From: JAGVJT01 sp964471225
Lineage (GTDB): Bacteria; Pseudomonadota; Gammaproteobacteria; Legionellales; Legionellaceae
DNA: 7,031 nucleotides
Reading direction: 5' to 3'
NCBI GenBank assembly: GCA_964471225.1
Contig: CAYYEZ010000025.1
Span: forward strand, 1 to 7,031
Shown here one piece after another: positions 1 to 6,540 of the stretch. Numbering within the stretch: the stretch's first letter is position 1; each line of letters starts with the position of its first letter. A program made the position numbers and the translations under genes. The notes under the pieces are model-generated. The model did no database searches. It was not told the DNA's origin and saw only the letters and a program-made list of their open reading frames with translations.

Positions 1-419
1 AAATAAACGAAAGGGAACACCGGAAAATAATTTTGACCATCTGGATTTTTACCTTCTTTCAGGGCGCGCACAAAATCAGCTTCGCTCCAGTTGCCAATCC
101 CCGTTTCTTTGTCTGGCGTGATATTCGGAGTAAAAAATCGACCAAAAGGAGTGTCAATTGCAAAACCGCCGGAAAATGCTGCACCTTTATGCTTCACATC
201 GGTGTGGCACGAGATACAGTCGCCCATTTTTGCTAGATATTCGCCTCGCTTAATTTGATCTGCGAGTTCACCACGAGCTTCTTTCGTGGGCGGATAAGTC
301 GGGTAGTATGGACTTTGGATTTCTGTTGTGGTGCCTTGAGTAGGGGCATCTGCCGCGACGGACACGCTTGTGTAAAAGGCCGCGAAGCACAGCACGATTG
401 TAGTTTTAATGAAGTGCAT
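1..419 (-). CDS. Exported c-type cytochrome, N-terminal part (gene runs off the left edge)
   Basis: The 139 visible codons encode a secreted haem protein. Residues 1-23 form a signal peptide (K5, a hydrophobic run, then an Ala-X-Ala type end near SVAA), so the protein acts in the periplasm or on its membrane face. The haem-attachment motif CISCH is at residues 68-72, preceded by RGEYLAKMGD. After it come GG (84-85), TPFG (90-93), NITPD (99-103) and GIGNW (107-111), the pattern seen in the first haem domain of the cytochrome subunits of membrane alcohol and gluconate dehydrogenases (AdhB-like), which usually carry three haems over about 400 residues. How many haems this one has cannot be seen, and the distal ligand lies outside the window. 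It probably passes electrons from a periplasmic dehydrogenase to the respiratory chain, but no partner enzyme is visible. The start at 419 is the only one that gives the signal peptide; AGGA lies 12 bases upstream (432-435). Confidence 0.88.
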   Translation of the reverse strand, partial: MHFIKTTIVLCFAAFYTSVSVAADAPTQGTTTEIQSPYYPTYPPTKEARGELADQIKRGEYLAKMGDCISCHTDVKHKGAAFSGGFAIDTPFGRFFTPNITPDKETGIGNWSEADFVRALKEGKNPDGQNYFPVFPFVY

Positions 420-463
420 GGTGTGTGAAAATCCTACCTGAATGTGACTTTATCAAACCTGCA

Positions 464-492
464 ATTTTAGCCTTGCATTTTAGAACTTGCAA
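464..492 (-). promoter_or_regulatory. Candidate sigma70-type promoter for the cytochrome c gene
   Basis: On the minus strand there is a -35-like TTGCAA (487-492), a 17-base spacer and a -10-like TAAAAT (464-469). Transcription would begin near 457, giving a leader of about 38 bases before the ATG at 419. The match is 4/6 and 5/6 to consensus with ideal spacing. It was found by eye, so function is inferred. Confidence 0.45.
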
Positions 493-518
493 ATGTTCAT
501 TGAGTTAATCAGATATCA

Positions 519-548
519 TTGTCACTATATAGGCCTATAAGGTTAAAT
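519..548 (+). promoter_or_regulatory. Weak candidate promoter with a 12-base palindrome in its spacer, upstream of the DUF2807 lipoprotein gene
   Basis: TTGTCA (519-524) is a 5/6 match to a -35 box and TTAAAT (543-548) a 4/6 match to a -10 box, 18 bases apart. The spacer contains the perfect palindrome TATAGGCCTATA (528-539). Its right half, read as TATAAG (536-541), could alternatively serve as a -10 box but lacks a good -35. The palindrome could be a repressor site or chance; nothing in the window decides this. Confidence 0.28.
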
Positions 549-640
549 GTTAAACTAAAATTCATATTCGAGGCATTGATCTTCTTGCACTCATCATGAA
601 GTTAGAATATGTTATCGAGAGAAGCGTCTTAAGGAAGATC

Positions 641-1630
641 ATGGCAATGCAACGATGGTGTGTTTGGATATCTCTGTGCTTGTTGTTAGGTGGCTGCAAA
701 GGGCTTCATAAAATTGCTCCGAAAAATGATATTGAGAAGCAAGAATACGCTCATTACGTGACCGAGACCAGGCATTTACCATATTTCGTGAATGTGAATA
801 TTAACGTTCCTGTCAATGTTCAACTGCATACTGGATATCGTACATCAGAAGTCATTCTGAGCGGCGATGCTCACGATCTACCACTCATTCAAACGACTGT
901 GAGAAATCAAACGCTGCATGTGACATTAGGTAGTTTAAAACCACATATCACGAAGAAAAAAACGCTTTATGGCCCAATTACAATAGATGTTCGTATGCCT
1001 TCAATTCATCAGTTTGTTTATCGTGGTAAAGGACGTATTGTGGGTAAAAATATCACGAGTGACGGGATGGATATTAGACTAAATAATAGTGGATCGACTC
1101 ACTTTGATGGCCAAATTAATCTTCATAAATTAACTATTGTTGGGGCGGGTTATACTGAAATTAACGATATTAAAAGCGACGATCTTGAAGTTTATTTACA
1201 TGGACATCCTAAAGTCCAATTAACCGGTGTGGCTAATGTATCTAGTATTGTCGCTTTAGGCTCACCAAAATTGAGCTTCTACTGGCTAAAATCGCCTTTA
1301 TTCAAATTGCGCGCAAGAGGCGCTGGCGGTGTGATACAGATCGGTGGAGTAGCTGATAAGATTGATGTTGAGCTAAATGGCAATATTCATTTTGACGGAC
1401 GTTATATTCGTGCAAAAGAAACGTTTGTTAAAACTCATGGTCATGCAATTGCTTATATTGCAACAGCACTTCATCAACATACGCTAGCAATGGATGCAAG
1501 TGATATTTATTATTATACGTTGCCTGTTACCAACTCAAATTTCATGGCAAAAAATGGTGCTGTCCTAGATATGCGTAGTTGGGAGCTGCAGTTAGAGCAG
1601 CCATTCTCAGCATATAATAAGTTAAATTGA
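641..1630 (+). CDS. Lipoprotein with DUF2807 (head GIN) beta-solenoid domain
   Basis: This is a predicted lipoprotein of 329 residues. From the ATG at 641 it begins with a short hydrophobic signal ending in the lipobox LGGC, so Cys19 would be lipidated; the next residue is Lys, not Asp, which favours the outer membrane. Residues from about 48 (YFVNVNINVPVNVQLHTG...) match the DUF2807 pattern: a strand rich in Val and Asn, a V-x-L-S-G-D stretch and a TLHVTLG strand. From about residue 128 the chain is a series of 19-21-residue rungs ending in G-x-G or similar turns, as expected of a beta-helix. The molecular role of this family is unknown; surface or adhesin-like functions are only inferred. 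The frame is open from an ATG at 596, but that would put 15 charged residues before the signal and has no ribosome site, whereas AAGGAAG (631-637) precedes 641 and 647. Either of those starts is plausible. The last codons overlap the convergent hydrolase gene by 9 bases. Confidence 0.83.
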   Translation: MAMQRWCVWISLCLLLGGCKGLHKIAPKNDIEKQEYAHYVTETRHLPYFVNVNINVPVNVQLHTGYRTSEVILSGDAHDLPLIQTTVRNQTLHVTLGSLKPHITKKKTLYGPITIDVRMPSIHQFVYRGKGRIVGKNITSDGMDIRLNNSGSTHFDGQINLHKLTIVGAGYTEINDIKSDDLEVYLHGHPKVQLTGVANVSSIVALGSPKLSFYWLKSPLFKLRARGAGGVIQIGGVADKIDVELNGNIHFDGRYIRAKETFVKTHGHAIAYIATALHQHTLAMDASDIYYYTLPVTNSNFMAKNGAVLDMRSWELQLEQPFSAYNKLN

Positions 1631-2425
1631 GTGTATTTTATCTATAATTTGCTGTAGGTCATTGTCTAGTGGCAAAACGTGTTCGGAGTGTTCTAGCCAT
1701 ATTATTGATGCATTGGGGAGGCGATTGATCATCGCCTGTACCTTTTGATTTCGGATAACTTTGTCGTACTTTCCTAAAAAAACTAATGTGTTATTTGAAA
1801 ATGGTGTGAATTCAAATTTTTCGACTAACTGAAAAATTTCGTAGATACAAGTGAGTGGCAATTGTCGAAAGGTGAGCTCACTGGAATGCGTATTGAGCAA
1901 GCTGCCGCCTCGATTGGTAATATATCGAAGGCCAAGAAAGTGACATAGTTTCACCATCCAGGAAGGGATATAAGGTGTTTGAGTTAGCGCTAATGCTGGC
2001 GCTAGTAAGTAGAGTCGACCTACCGCCTTTTTTTGGGCAAGATGACAAGCAAGTAGCCCCCCTAACGATAGCCCCAAAACATCAATTTCCTCATAGTTTT
2101 GAGCAATATCATCAAATGTTTTTTCGATAAATGTTAGCCAATCAGTCCCCTTTGTTTCAGAAAAATCCTGTAAGTTTCGCCCGTGGCCCGGCAAAAGAGG
2201 ACAAAATAAGGCATCATAATTTGTCAATTGATGAATCATTTCTCGATATACAGCAGGAGAAGAGGCAAATCCATGAATCATCAGCAACGCTCGTCCAGAG
2301 GATGCTTTTTTGATTATCAAAGGCTGAAGCAATGATTGTTCTTGTGGCTTTAGGCTTGCTAGCAATTTTCCTTGGCGCATAAAACAGAAATCTTCGATTG
2401 CGATAGCATGATGGTCTTGGGGCAT
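1622..2425 (-). CDS. Alpha/beta hydrolase (carboxylesterase or monoacylglycerol-lipase-like)
   Basis: A 267-residue cytoplasmic serine hydrolase of the alpha/beta fold (Hydrolase_4 / Est30-like group). The oxyanion-hole motif HGFASSP is at 51-57, the nucleophile elbow GLSLGG at 118-123 with Ser120, the acid in GKYDKV with Asp221, and the catalytic histidine in EHSEHVLPLD with His249. A small helical lid region lies at about 150-205. The triad is complete and the length fits small bacterial esterases (about 250 residues). Its natural substrate, perhaps short acyl esters or monoacylglycerol, cannot be told from sequence. There is no signal peptide. The start at 2425 has no strong ribosome site; an internal Met16 (ATG at 2380) is an alternative and would still keep all motifs. 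It lies 167 bases downstream of the EAL gene on the same strand and converges with the DUF2807 gene, where the TTA Leu codon at 1622-1624 is this gene's TAA stop read on the other strand. Confidence 0.88.
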   Translation of the reverse strand: MPQDHHAIAIEDFCFMRQGKLLASLKPQEQSLLQPLIIKKASSGRALLMIHGFASSPAVYREMIHQLTNYDALFCPLLPGHGRNLQDFSETKGTDWLTFIEKTFDDIAQNYEEIDVLGLSLGGLLACHLAQKKAVGRLYLLAPALALTQTPYIPSWMVKLCHFLGLRYITNRGGSLLNTHSSELTFRQLPLTCIYEIFQLVEKFEFTPFSNNTLVFLGKYDKVIRNQKVQAMINRLPNASIIWLEHSEHVLPLDNDLQQIIDKIHSI

Positions 2426-2460
2426 AAGTTATTTCTTTGAATAAGATGATTTTCTTTAGT

Positions 2461-2507
2461 CTATCAAAATGCGACATTTTAGCTAGCATGACGTTGACAT
2501 TTGATAG
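2461..2507. repeat. Imperfect inverted repeat upstream of the hydrolase gene
   Basis: CTATCAAAATG (2461-2471) is matched by CATTTGATAG (2498-2507) in inverted orientation, a 10-bp pairing with one bulged base, separated by 26 bases. GACATTT also recurs directly at 2473-2479 and 2496-2502. The left arm contains, on the minus strand, a TTGATA (2462-2467) that with TATTCA (2438-2443), 18 bases away, could be a promoter for the hydrolase gene. That would leave almost no leader before the ATG at 2425 and would better suit the Met16 start. The arrangement may be a regulator site, but the arms are AT-rich and could be chance. Confidence 0.3.
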
Positions 2508-2592
2508 TGGCTATGAGACATTCTCTCTGCGAGGTTGGACTTGCTATGTGTCATTCCACTGGGTCAATTGGCGACACACTGATTGGCCCTTT

Positions 2593-3426
2593 CTATTCTC
2601 TTATAATTTTATTAATGCCACTGATAGGAATCGGCTTACTAAAATAGTACCCTTGAACTAGATGACACCCCAGTGCTTTGAGCGCTTCAGCCTGCGACGC
2701 ATGCTCTATTCCTTCAGCAATAACACGAAAATTAAAAGTTTTGGAAAGCAAAAGAATCGCCTGAACAATAACGTTATCATAAATGTCATGCGTGATATGT
2801 TCGATGAAAGATTTATCTATTTTTAGCGTGTCAACAGGAAGATGTTTCAGTCGGTTCAATGAGGAGTAACCGATACCAAAATCATCGCAAGCGATATGAA
2901 ATCCCTCTTTTTTCAACGAGCGCATGATAGGAACTGCTTTCGCGTAATTTTCCATAATGTCAGTTTCAGTGACTTCCAGTTCAAACATGGATGCACTCAC
3001 ACCCTCTTCTGCTAATATCGTATGGAGTCGCTCGGCGAGTGAAGTCGGCGGTGACAGGAATTCTTTCATAGATAAATTAATTGATACTCTAAATGCTCGT
3101 TTTTGAGCAAAAATAGGCTTTAACTCTCGACAAACCTGTCTTATAACCCAGTCACTAATGGAAAAGATTAATCCGGTTCGCTCAGCAATCGGAATAAAAT
3201 TTGAGGGTGATACATGCCCAATTTTGGAGTTATCCCATCTCAGCAAGGCCTCAACGCCCACAATAGCTCGAGATATACTATCGAATTGTGGTTGAAATAA
3301 TAGGGAAAACTCATTTTTAGAAAGCGCGGAGAATAACTCCTTTTCGATATCATAATGACGGCGGTGCGCTGCATTTTTCTCGACACGAGGAGGTGGAATA
3401 TGGGGTTGATTTTTACAAAGTCTCAT
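2593..3426 (-). CDS. Stand-alone EAL-domain c-di-GMP phosphodiesterase
   Basis: A 277-residue cytoplasmic protein made almost wholly of one EAL domain (about 31-270) behind a short basic leader, with no GGDEF, PAS or membrane segment. EAL phosphodiesterases hydrolyse cyclic di-GMP to pGpG. The metal and substrate residues of the family are all visible: Glu59 of the EAL signature, Asn117 in SINLS, Glu151 and Glu154 in LEVTET, Asp181-Asp182 in CDDFG, Lys202 in LKID, Glu238 in AEGIE and Gln258 in QGYYFSKP. It should therefore be catalytically competent. The loop-6 motif normally read DFGTGYS has Ile in place of Thr (Ile185). The lack of any sensory domain means its control must come from expression or a partner. 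The start at 3426 has a good ribosome site (AGAGAGG, 3432-3438 on the minus strand). The gene is divergent from mpl and has its own promoter; the hydrolase lies downstream on the same strand. Confidence 0.92.
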   Translation of the reverse strand: MRLCKNQPHIPPPRVEKNAAHRRHYDIEKELFSALSKNEFSLLFQPQFDSISRAIVGVEALLRWDNSKIGHVSPSNFIPIAERTGLIFSISDWVIRQVCRELKPIFAQKRAFRVSINLSMKEFLSPPTSLAERLHTILAEEGVSASMFELEVTETDIMENYAKAVPIMRSLKKEGFHIACDDFGIGYSSLNRLKHLPVDTLKIDKSFIEHITHDIYDNVIVQAILLLSKTFNFRVIAEGIEHASQAEALKALGCHLVQGYYFSKPIPISGINKIIRE

Positions 3427-3501
3427 TGCTACCTCTCTTTGCTTTTTAATGTTCGTCGCAAAAAGAGGGCAACGTCATTAATAGCTTTGGCTTATTTGTA
3501 C

Positions 3502-3530
3502 TTTATAGTGCAACAATGAGCAATTTTCAA
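3502..3530 (-). promoter_or_regulatory. Sigma70-type promoter for the EAL gene
   Basis: On the minus strand TTGAAA (3525-3530), a 17-base spacer and TATAAA (3502-3507) match the -35 and -10 consensus at 5/6 each with ideal spacing. Transcription would start near 3495, giving a leader of about 69 bases that includes the ribosome site AGAGAGG. It is one of the strongest-looking promoters in the window; function is inferred from pattern only. Confidence 0.6.
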
Positions 3531-3541
3531 GCATTTTAGAT

Positions 3542-3574
3542 CAGCATTGCAATGCTGGCATCGAATGCTAGAAT
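3542..3574 (+). promoter_or_regulatory. mpl promoter with a 16-base perfect palindrome over its -35 box
   Basis: An extended -10 box TGCTAGAAT (3566-3574) is preceded, with a 16-base spacer, by TTGCAA (3547-3552). Transcription would begin near 3581, giving a leader of about 20 bases. The -35 element sits in the centre of the perfect palindrome CAGCATTGCAATGCTG (3542-3557). A dimeric regulator bound there would block or modify polymerase binding, so this is a plausible operator. No regulator gene lies in the window and the palindrome does not match a site I can name. Confidence 0.45.
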
Positions 3575-3600
3575 ACTAGTTTTATCCTTAGGTGTTGATC

Positions 3601-4968
3601 ATGCATATACACGTTCTGGGAGTCGGTGGTACTTTTATGAGTGCGCTGGCGTTGCTCGCAAGAGAGGCCGGCCATATAGTCACAGGTTGTGATACAAGTT
3701 GTTATCCCCCAGTGAGTGATTTGTTAGAGCAGCAAGGCGTAATTTGGGAGGAGGGCTATCAAGACTCTGATACTGTAAGAGCAGCAGACATGCTTATTGT
3801 GGGTAATGCGATGAAGCGAGGTATGCCTGTCATAGAGTCTATGTTGAATCGTGGTCAAGCCTATACATCCGGGCCTCAATGGTTGTCAGAGCATATTCTT
3901 TTTCAAAAAAAAGTGATTGCTGTTGCTGGTACCCATGGAAAAACAACGACGACCTCTATGCTCGCATTTATCTTGCAGCAAGCGGGTTTGCAACCTGGCT
4001 TTTTAATAGGTGGTGTCGCACCCAACTTTGGTACAAATGCAAGTTTAGGTGAAGGCGCCTGGTTTGTGATTGAGGCAGATGAGTACGATAGTGCTTTTTT
4101 TGATAAGAGGCCTAAGTTTATGCATTATCGTCCGCGCATTGCAGTTTTAAATAACTTAGAATTTGATCATGCGGATATTTACCCAAATTTGGCTGCAATT
4201 CAACAACAATTTCACTATTTGTTAAGAACTATCCCTAGCGAGGGGACTGTCATTCATCCGCATGATGATATTGCTTTACGAGAAGTATTTTCAAAAGGTC
4301 AGTATAGCCAACATGTCACAATAGGAGCTGACGCACTGGCTAATTGGTCGGCGCGTCTTCTTGACAATCAAGGTCAGCAATTTGAAATCTTACTAGAGGG
4401 TCATGTTGTTGCCGAAGTTTCTTGGTCATTAATGGGAGACTTCAATATACAAAATGCGATTGCGGCGATTGCGGCAAGTTATCATGCCGGTGTTTCACCC
4501 GTAGATGCTGCCAAAGCATTAGAATGCTTTATGCCTGTTAAGCGTCGTTTAGAGGTAAAATCTAGCGCCTATGGTGTGACTGTGTATGATGATTTTGCGC
4601 ATCATCCAACAGCCATACAAAAAACAATACAAGCCCTCAAAGGCAGTCAGCGTCATAAGCGTATTATCGCCGTTCTTGAGTTTGCTTCTTATACGATGCG
4701 TAGTGGGGTACACAAAGATCGAATAGCTGCGGCGTTAGAGGGAGCGGATGAGGTGTATATTCTTAACCCAGAAAACTTTTCAATAAACGATATTTTTGAG
4801 GGAAAAAAAACGAATATCTTGTCAACTTCTCAATCAATTGTCGATGCAATAGCGCTTCAAGCTACTGCTGGTGATGCGATTCTGGTCATGAGTAACCGAG
4901 GATTTGATAATATCCACAATCGCTTAGCTGATGCAATCAGTGCACGAAGAGAATCCTCAAAAGTTTAG
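3601..4968 (+). CDS. mpl: UDP-N-acetylmuramate:L-alanyl-gamma-D-glutamyl-meso-diaminopimelate ligase (murein tripeptide ligase)
   Basis: Mpl recycles cell-wall material in the cytoplasm. It joins the tripeptide L-Ala-gamma-D-Glu-meso-Dap, recovered from turned-over murein, to UDP-MurNAc using ATP. At 455 residues it matches E. coli Mpl (about 457). The N-terminus MHIHVLGVGGTFM is the UDP-binding Rossmann start typical of the family. The Mur-ligase P-loop AGTHGKTTTT is at 109-118 (Lys114), EADEYDSAFF at 158-167, NNLEFDHADIYPN at 184-196, the central GDFNIQNAIAA at about 279-289 and the C-terminal DDFAHHPTAI at 330-339. The end reads VMSNRGF, as in Mpl proteins. Where E. coli has EPRSNTMK, this protein has EFASYTMR (about 360-367). 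The frame also opens at GTG 3592 and TTG 3595, but AGGTG (3590-3594) is well placed for the ATG at 3601 and the protein start matches the family. It converges with the permease gene across 25 bases. Confidence 0.95.
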   Translation: MHIHVLGVGGTFMSALALLAREAGHIVTGCDTSCYPPVSDLLEQQGVIWEEGYQDSDTVRAADMLIVGNAMKRGMPVIESMLNRGQAYTSGPQWLSEHILFQKKVIAVAGTHGKTTTTSMLAFILQQAGLQPGFLIGGVAPNFGTNASLGEGAWFVIEADEYDSAFFDKRPKFMHYRPRIAVLNNLEFDHADIYPNLAAIQQQFHYLLRTIPSEGTVIHPHDDIALREVFSKGQYSQHVTIGADALANWSARLLDNQGQQFEILLEGHVVAEVSWSLMGDFNIQNAIAAIAASYHAGVSPVDAAKALECFMPVKRRLEVKSSAYGVTVYDDFAHHPTAIQKTIQALKGSQRHKRIIAVLEFASYTMRSGVHKDRIAAALEGADEVYILNPENFSINDIFEGKKTNILSTSQSIVDAIALQATAGDAILVMSNRGFDNIHNRLADAISARRESSKV

Positions 4969-4993
4969 ATGTTTTGACTTTTGCTCACAATCA

Positions 4994-6403
4994 TCAACAT
5001 CCGTTAGGATTTTTTCGTCTTTTTTTATACATGTAAAGGCATACTGCAGGAGATAACATCAATAGTATGCCTGACATAAAAACGAACCTAAAGTGTGAAG
5101 CACCACCTAAATCGATGGCGTTTTCTGGCGGAAAAAAACCGACGATAAAGCTAATAATACATCCGACTAGACCAAGGATGCATGTCAGATAGTACCCAAG
5201 TTTTCCACCAGGAACGGCAAAAGGTCTTTTGAGATTGGAAAACTTACTTTTTAGGCGAATCGCGGCTAAAAACATTAGCAAATACATGATCAAATAGAGC
5301 TCTGTACTCAGTGCTGTAAAAAGCCAGTAAATACCATTCACTGTGGGGAGCAAGATATAACCGCCACACAATAACGTGACGAGTATTGCTTGTAAAATTA
5401 ATACGCGTGATGCAATACCTTTTTGATTACGTCGGCATAACCATTGAGGCAGGAATCCGTGATTTGCAGCCATCAATAAGCCTTTAGCCGGCGAAATAAT
5501 CCAGTTGACCATGCTCCCTAGACTGCCTAAAAGCAACATCAGGATCACAATAGGCAGTAATCTTGTGAGATGATAGGCTTCAAAATAAGTACTGAATGTC
5601 TGCATAACGCCTTGTAACAGACTCATTTCTTGTTGTGGTAACACGAAAGCAACAGCAAGTGAACCAAAAATCATTGTAATCAAAATCAGTAAAACTGAAA
5701 AAAACATAGCTCGAGGAAAGTTTCTTTGAGGATTATTGACATTCAGGACATGTACCGCTGCAAGCTCCATACCTAAAAAAGAGGTGACCATCGCGGTTAA
5801 CGAAGCCCAGGACTGGCTTTCACCCCATTGAGGAAGAACACTTGCCCAATCGAAATGAATCAGTATAGGATGCCCTTGTATTAACCATAAAATCGCGAGA
5901 AAAATTAAAAGACCCATAGGAATAATCATGCCAATAATCGCGCACAGCCCGGCGAATTTAGCTGACGCATGCAGTCCTCTCAGGCCTAAGAAAGTTAAAA
6001 ACCAAAAAACAGTAAGCGTGATAGAAATCAAATAGCCTTTGTGTATAGCAAGTGTGGGATTGATAAGATAAGCAAAAGTCCCTGCAATGAATAGGAGAAT
6101 CGTAGGATACCAAACCATGGTGTTGACCCATTGTAACCAGATCGTAAAAAAAGCTATGGTTTCACCAAAAGCGTGTCGAACCCAGCTGTATATACCCCCT
6201 TCTTCGTCAGCCCATGTAGATGATAGTTCAGCCGCAATAAGCGCGACAGGAATCAAAAATATAACGGCGGATAAAATGAAGAAAAAAATGAGCTTTGAAC
6301 CAAACAAAGCCGTGGTAGGGAGGTTTCTAATACTATCGATTGCACCTGTAATCAACAGAACGAGTGCTGCTACGGATATCTTTTCGGTTGACCATGGTTG
6401 CAT
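4994..6403 (-). CDS. APC-family amino-acid permease (glutamate/GABA-antiporter-like)
   Basis: A 469-residue inner-membrane transporter with about 12 hydrophobic segments, as usual for the amino acid-polyamine-organocation superfamily. The first segment holds the unwound GAIDSIRNLP stretch (20-29), and the following region ALIAAELS...EEGGIYSWVRHAFG (about 56-80) is a hallmark of this group; EGG-YxWV is the usual permease motif. The central SFLGMELAAVHVLNVNNPQRNFPRA region (208-232) matches the segment-6 permease signature with its conserved Glu213. The IRNLP motif points to the GadC-like branch, which exchanges amino acids rather than simply importing them, but the substrate is not determinable from sequence. 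The C-terminus is short and basic (YKKRRKNPNGC), without the long plug domain of GadC. The start at 6403 gives the usual short cytoplasmic tail; its ribosome site is weak. It lies divergent from the small lipoprotein gene and convergent with mpl. Confidence 0.87.
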   Translation of the reverse strand: MQPWSTEKISVAALVLLITGAIDSIRNLPTTALFGSKLIFFFILSAVIFLIPVALIAAELSSTWADEEGGIYSWVRHAFGETIAFFTIWLQWVNTMVWYPTILLFIAGTFAYLINPTLAIHKGYLISITLTVFWFLTFLGLRGLHASAKFAGLCAIIGMIIPMGLLIFLAILWLIQGHPILIHFDWASVLPQWGESQSWASLTAMVTSFLGMELAAVHVLNVNNPQRNFPRAMFFSVLLILITMIFGSLAVAFVLPQQEMSLLQGVMQTFSTYFEAYHLTRLLPIVILMLLLGSLGSMVNWIISPAKGLLMAANHGFLPQWLCRRNQKGIASRVLILQAILVTLLCGGYILLPTVNGIYWLFTALSTELYLIMYLLMFLAAIRLKSKFSNLKRPFAVPGGKLGYYLTCILGLVGCIISFIVGFFPPENAIDLGGASHFRFVFMSGILLMLSPAVCLYMYKKRRKNPNGC

Positions 6404-6436
6404 TTGATGTGCTCAAAATTGGTAAAAAAAAGATAC

Positions 6437-6465
6437 ATTATAATAGATATTTTTTAATATTTGAA
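6437..6465 (-). promoter_or_regulatory. Promoter of the permease gene, with a -10 box shared by both strands
   Basis: On the minus strand TTCAAA (6460-6465), a 17-base spacer and a perfect TATAAT (6437-6442) form a good sigma70-type promoter, with a start near 6430 and a leader of about 27 bases. The core ATTATAAT also reads as TATAAT on the plus strand (6439-6444), where it could serve the lipoprotein gene, though only a poor -35 lies upstream of it. A second plus-strand option is TTGAAT (6461-6466) with TAGAAT (6486-6491), but its spacer is 19 bases. Confidence 0.5.
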
Positions 6466-6540
6466 TGAATGCACTTCACTTCAGGTAGAATTTTGTTAAA
6501 CTTCTTAAGGGAATTTACCAATAATGTGACGGAGATAAAC

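Noticed and set aside
33..236. Open frame of 67 codons on the plus strand
   Set aside because: It lies antisense to the cytochrome c gene, which has a signal peptide and haem motif; no ribosome site or recognisable protein.
596..640. N-terminal extension of the DUF2807 lipoprotein from the ATG at 596
   Set aside because: It would place 15 charged residues before the lipoprotein signal and has no ribosome site, while AAGGAAG precedes the ATGs at 641 and 647.
2547..2578. Stem TGTGTC / GACACA as a terminator after the EAL gene
   Set aside because: Only six base pairs around a 20-base loop, with no T-run on the minus strand.
2131..2661. Open frames at 2131-2313 (+), 2214-2489 (-) and 2437-2661 (+)
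   Set aside because: They overlap the hydrolase or EAL coding regions in other frames, with no recognisable protein features.
4958..4983. Stem CAAAAGT / ACTTTTG between mpl and the permease gene as a bidirectional terminator
   Set aside because: Seven mostly A-T pairs around a 12-base loop, without a following T-run; too weak to call.
6087..6407. Open frame of 106 codons on the plus strand
   Set aside because: Antisense shadow of the permease N-terminus, with no protein features and no ribosome site.
6469..6540. Longer start for the small lipoprotein at 6469
   Set aside because: GGAG at 6531-6534 and the lipoprotein signal both point to the ATG at 6541; the added residues do not look like protein-coding sequence.
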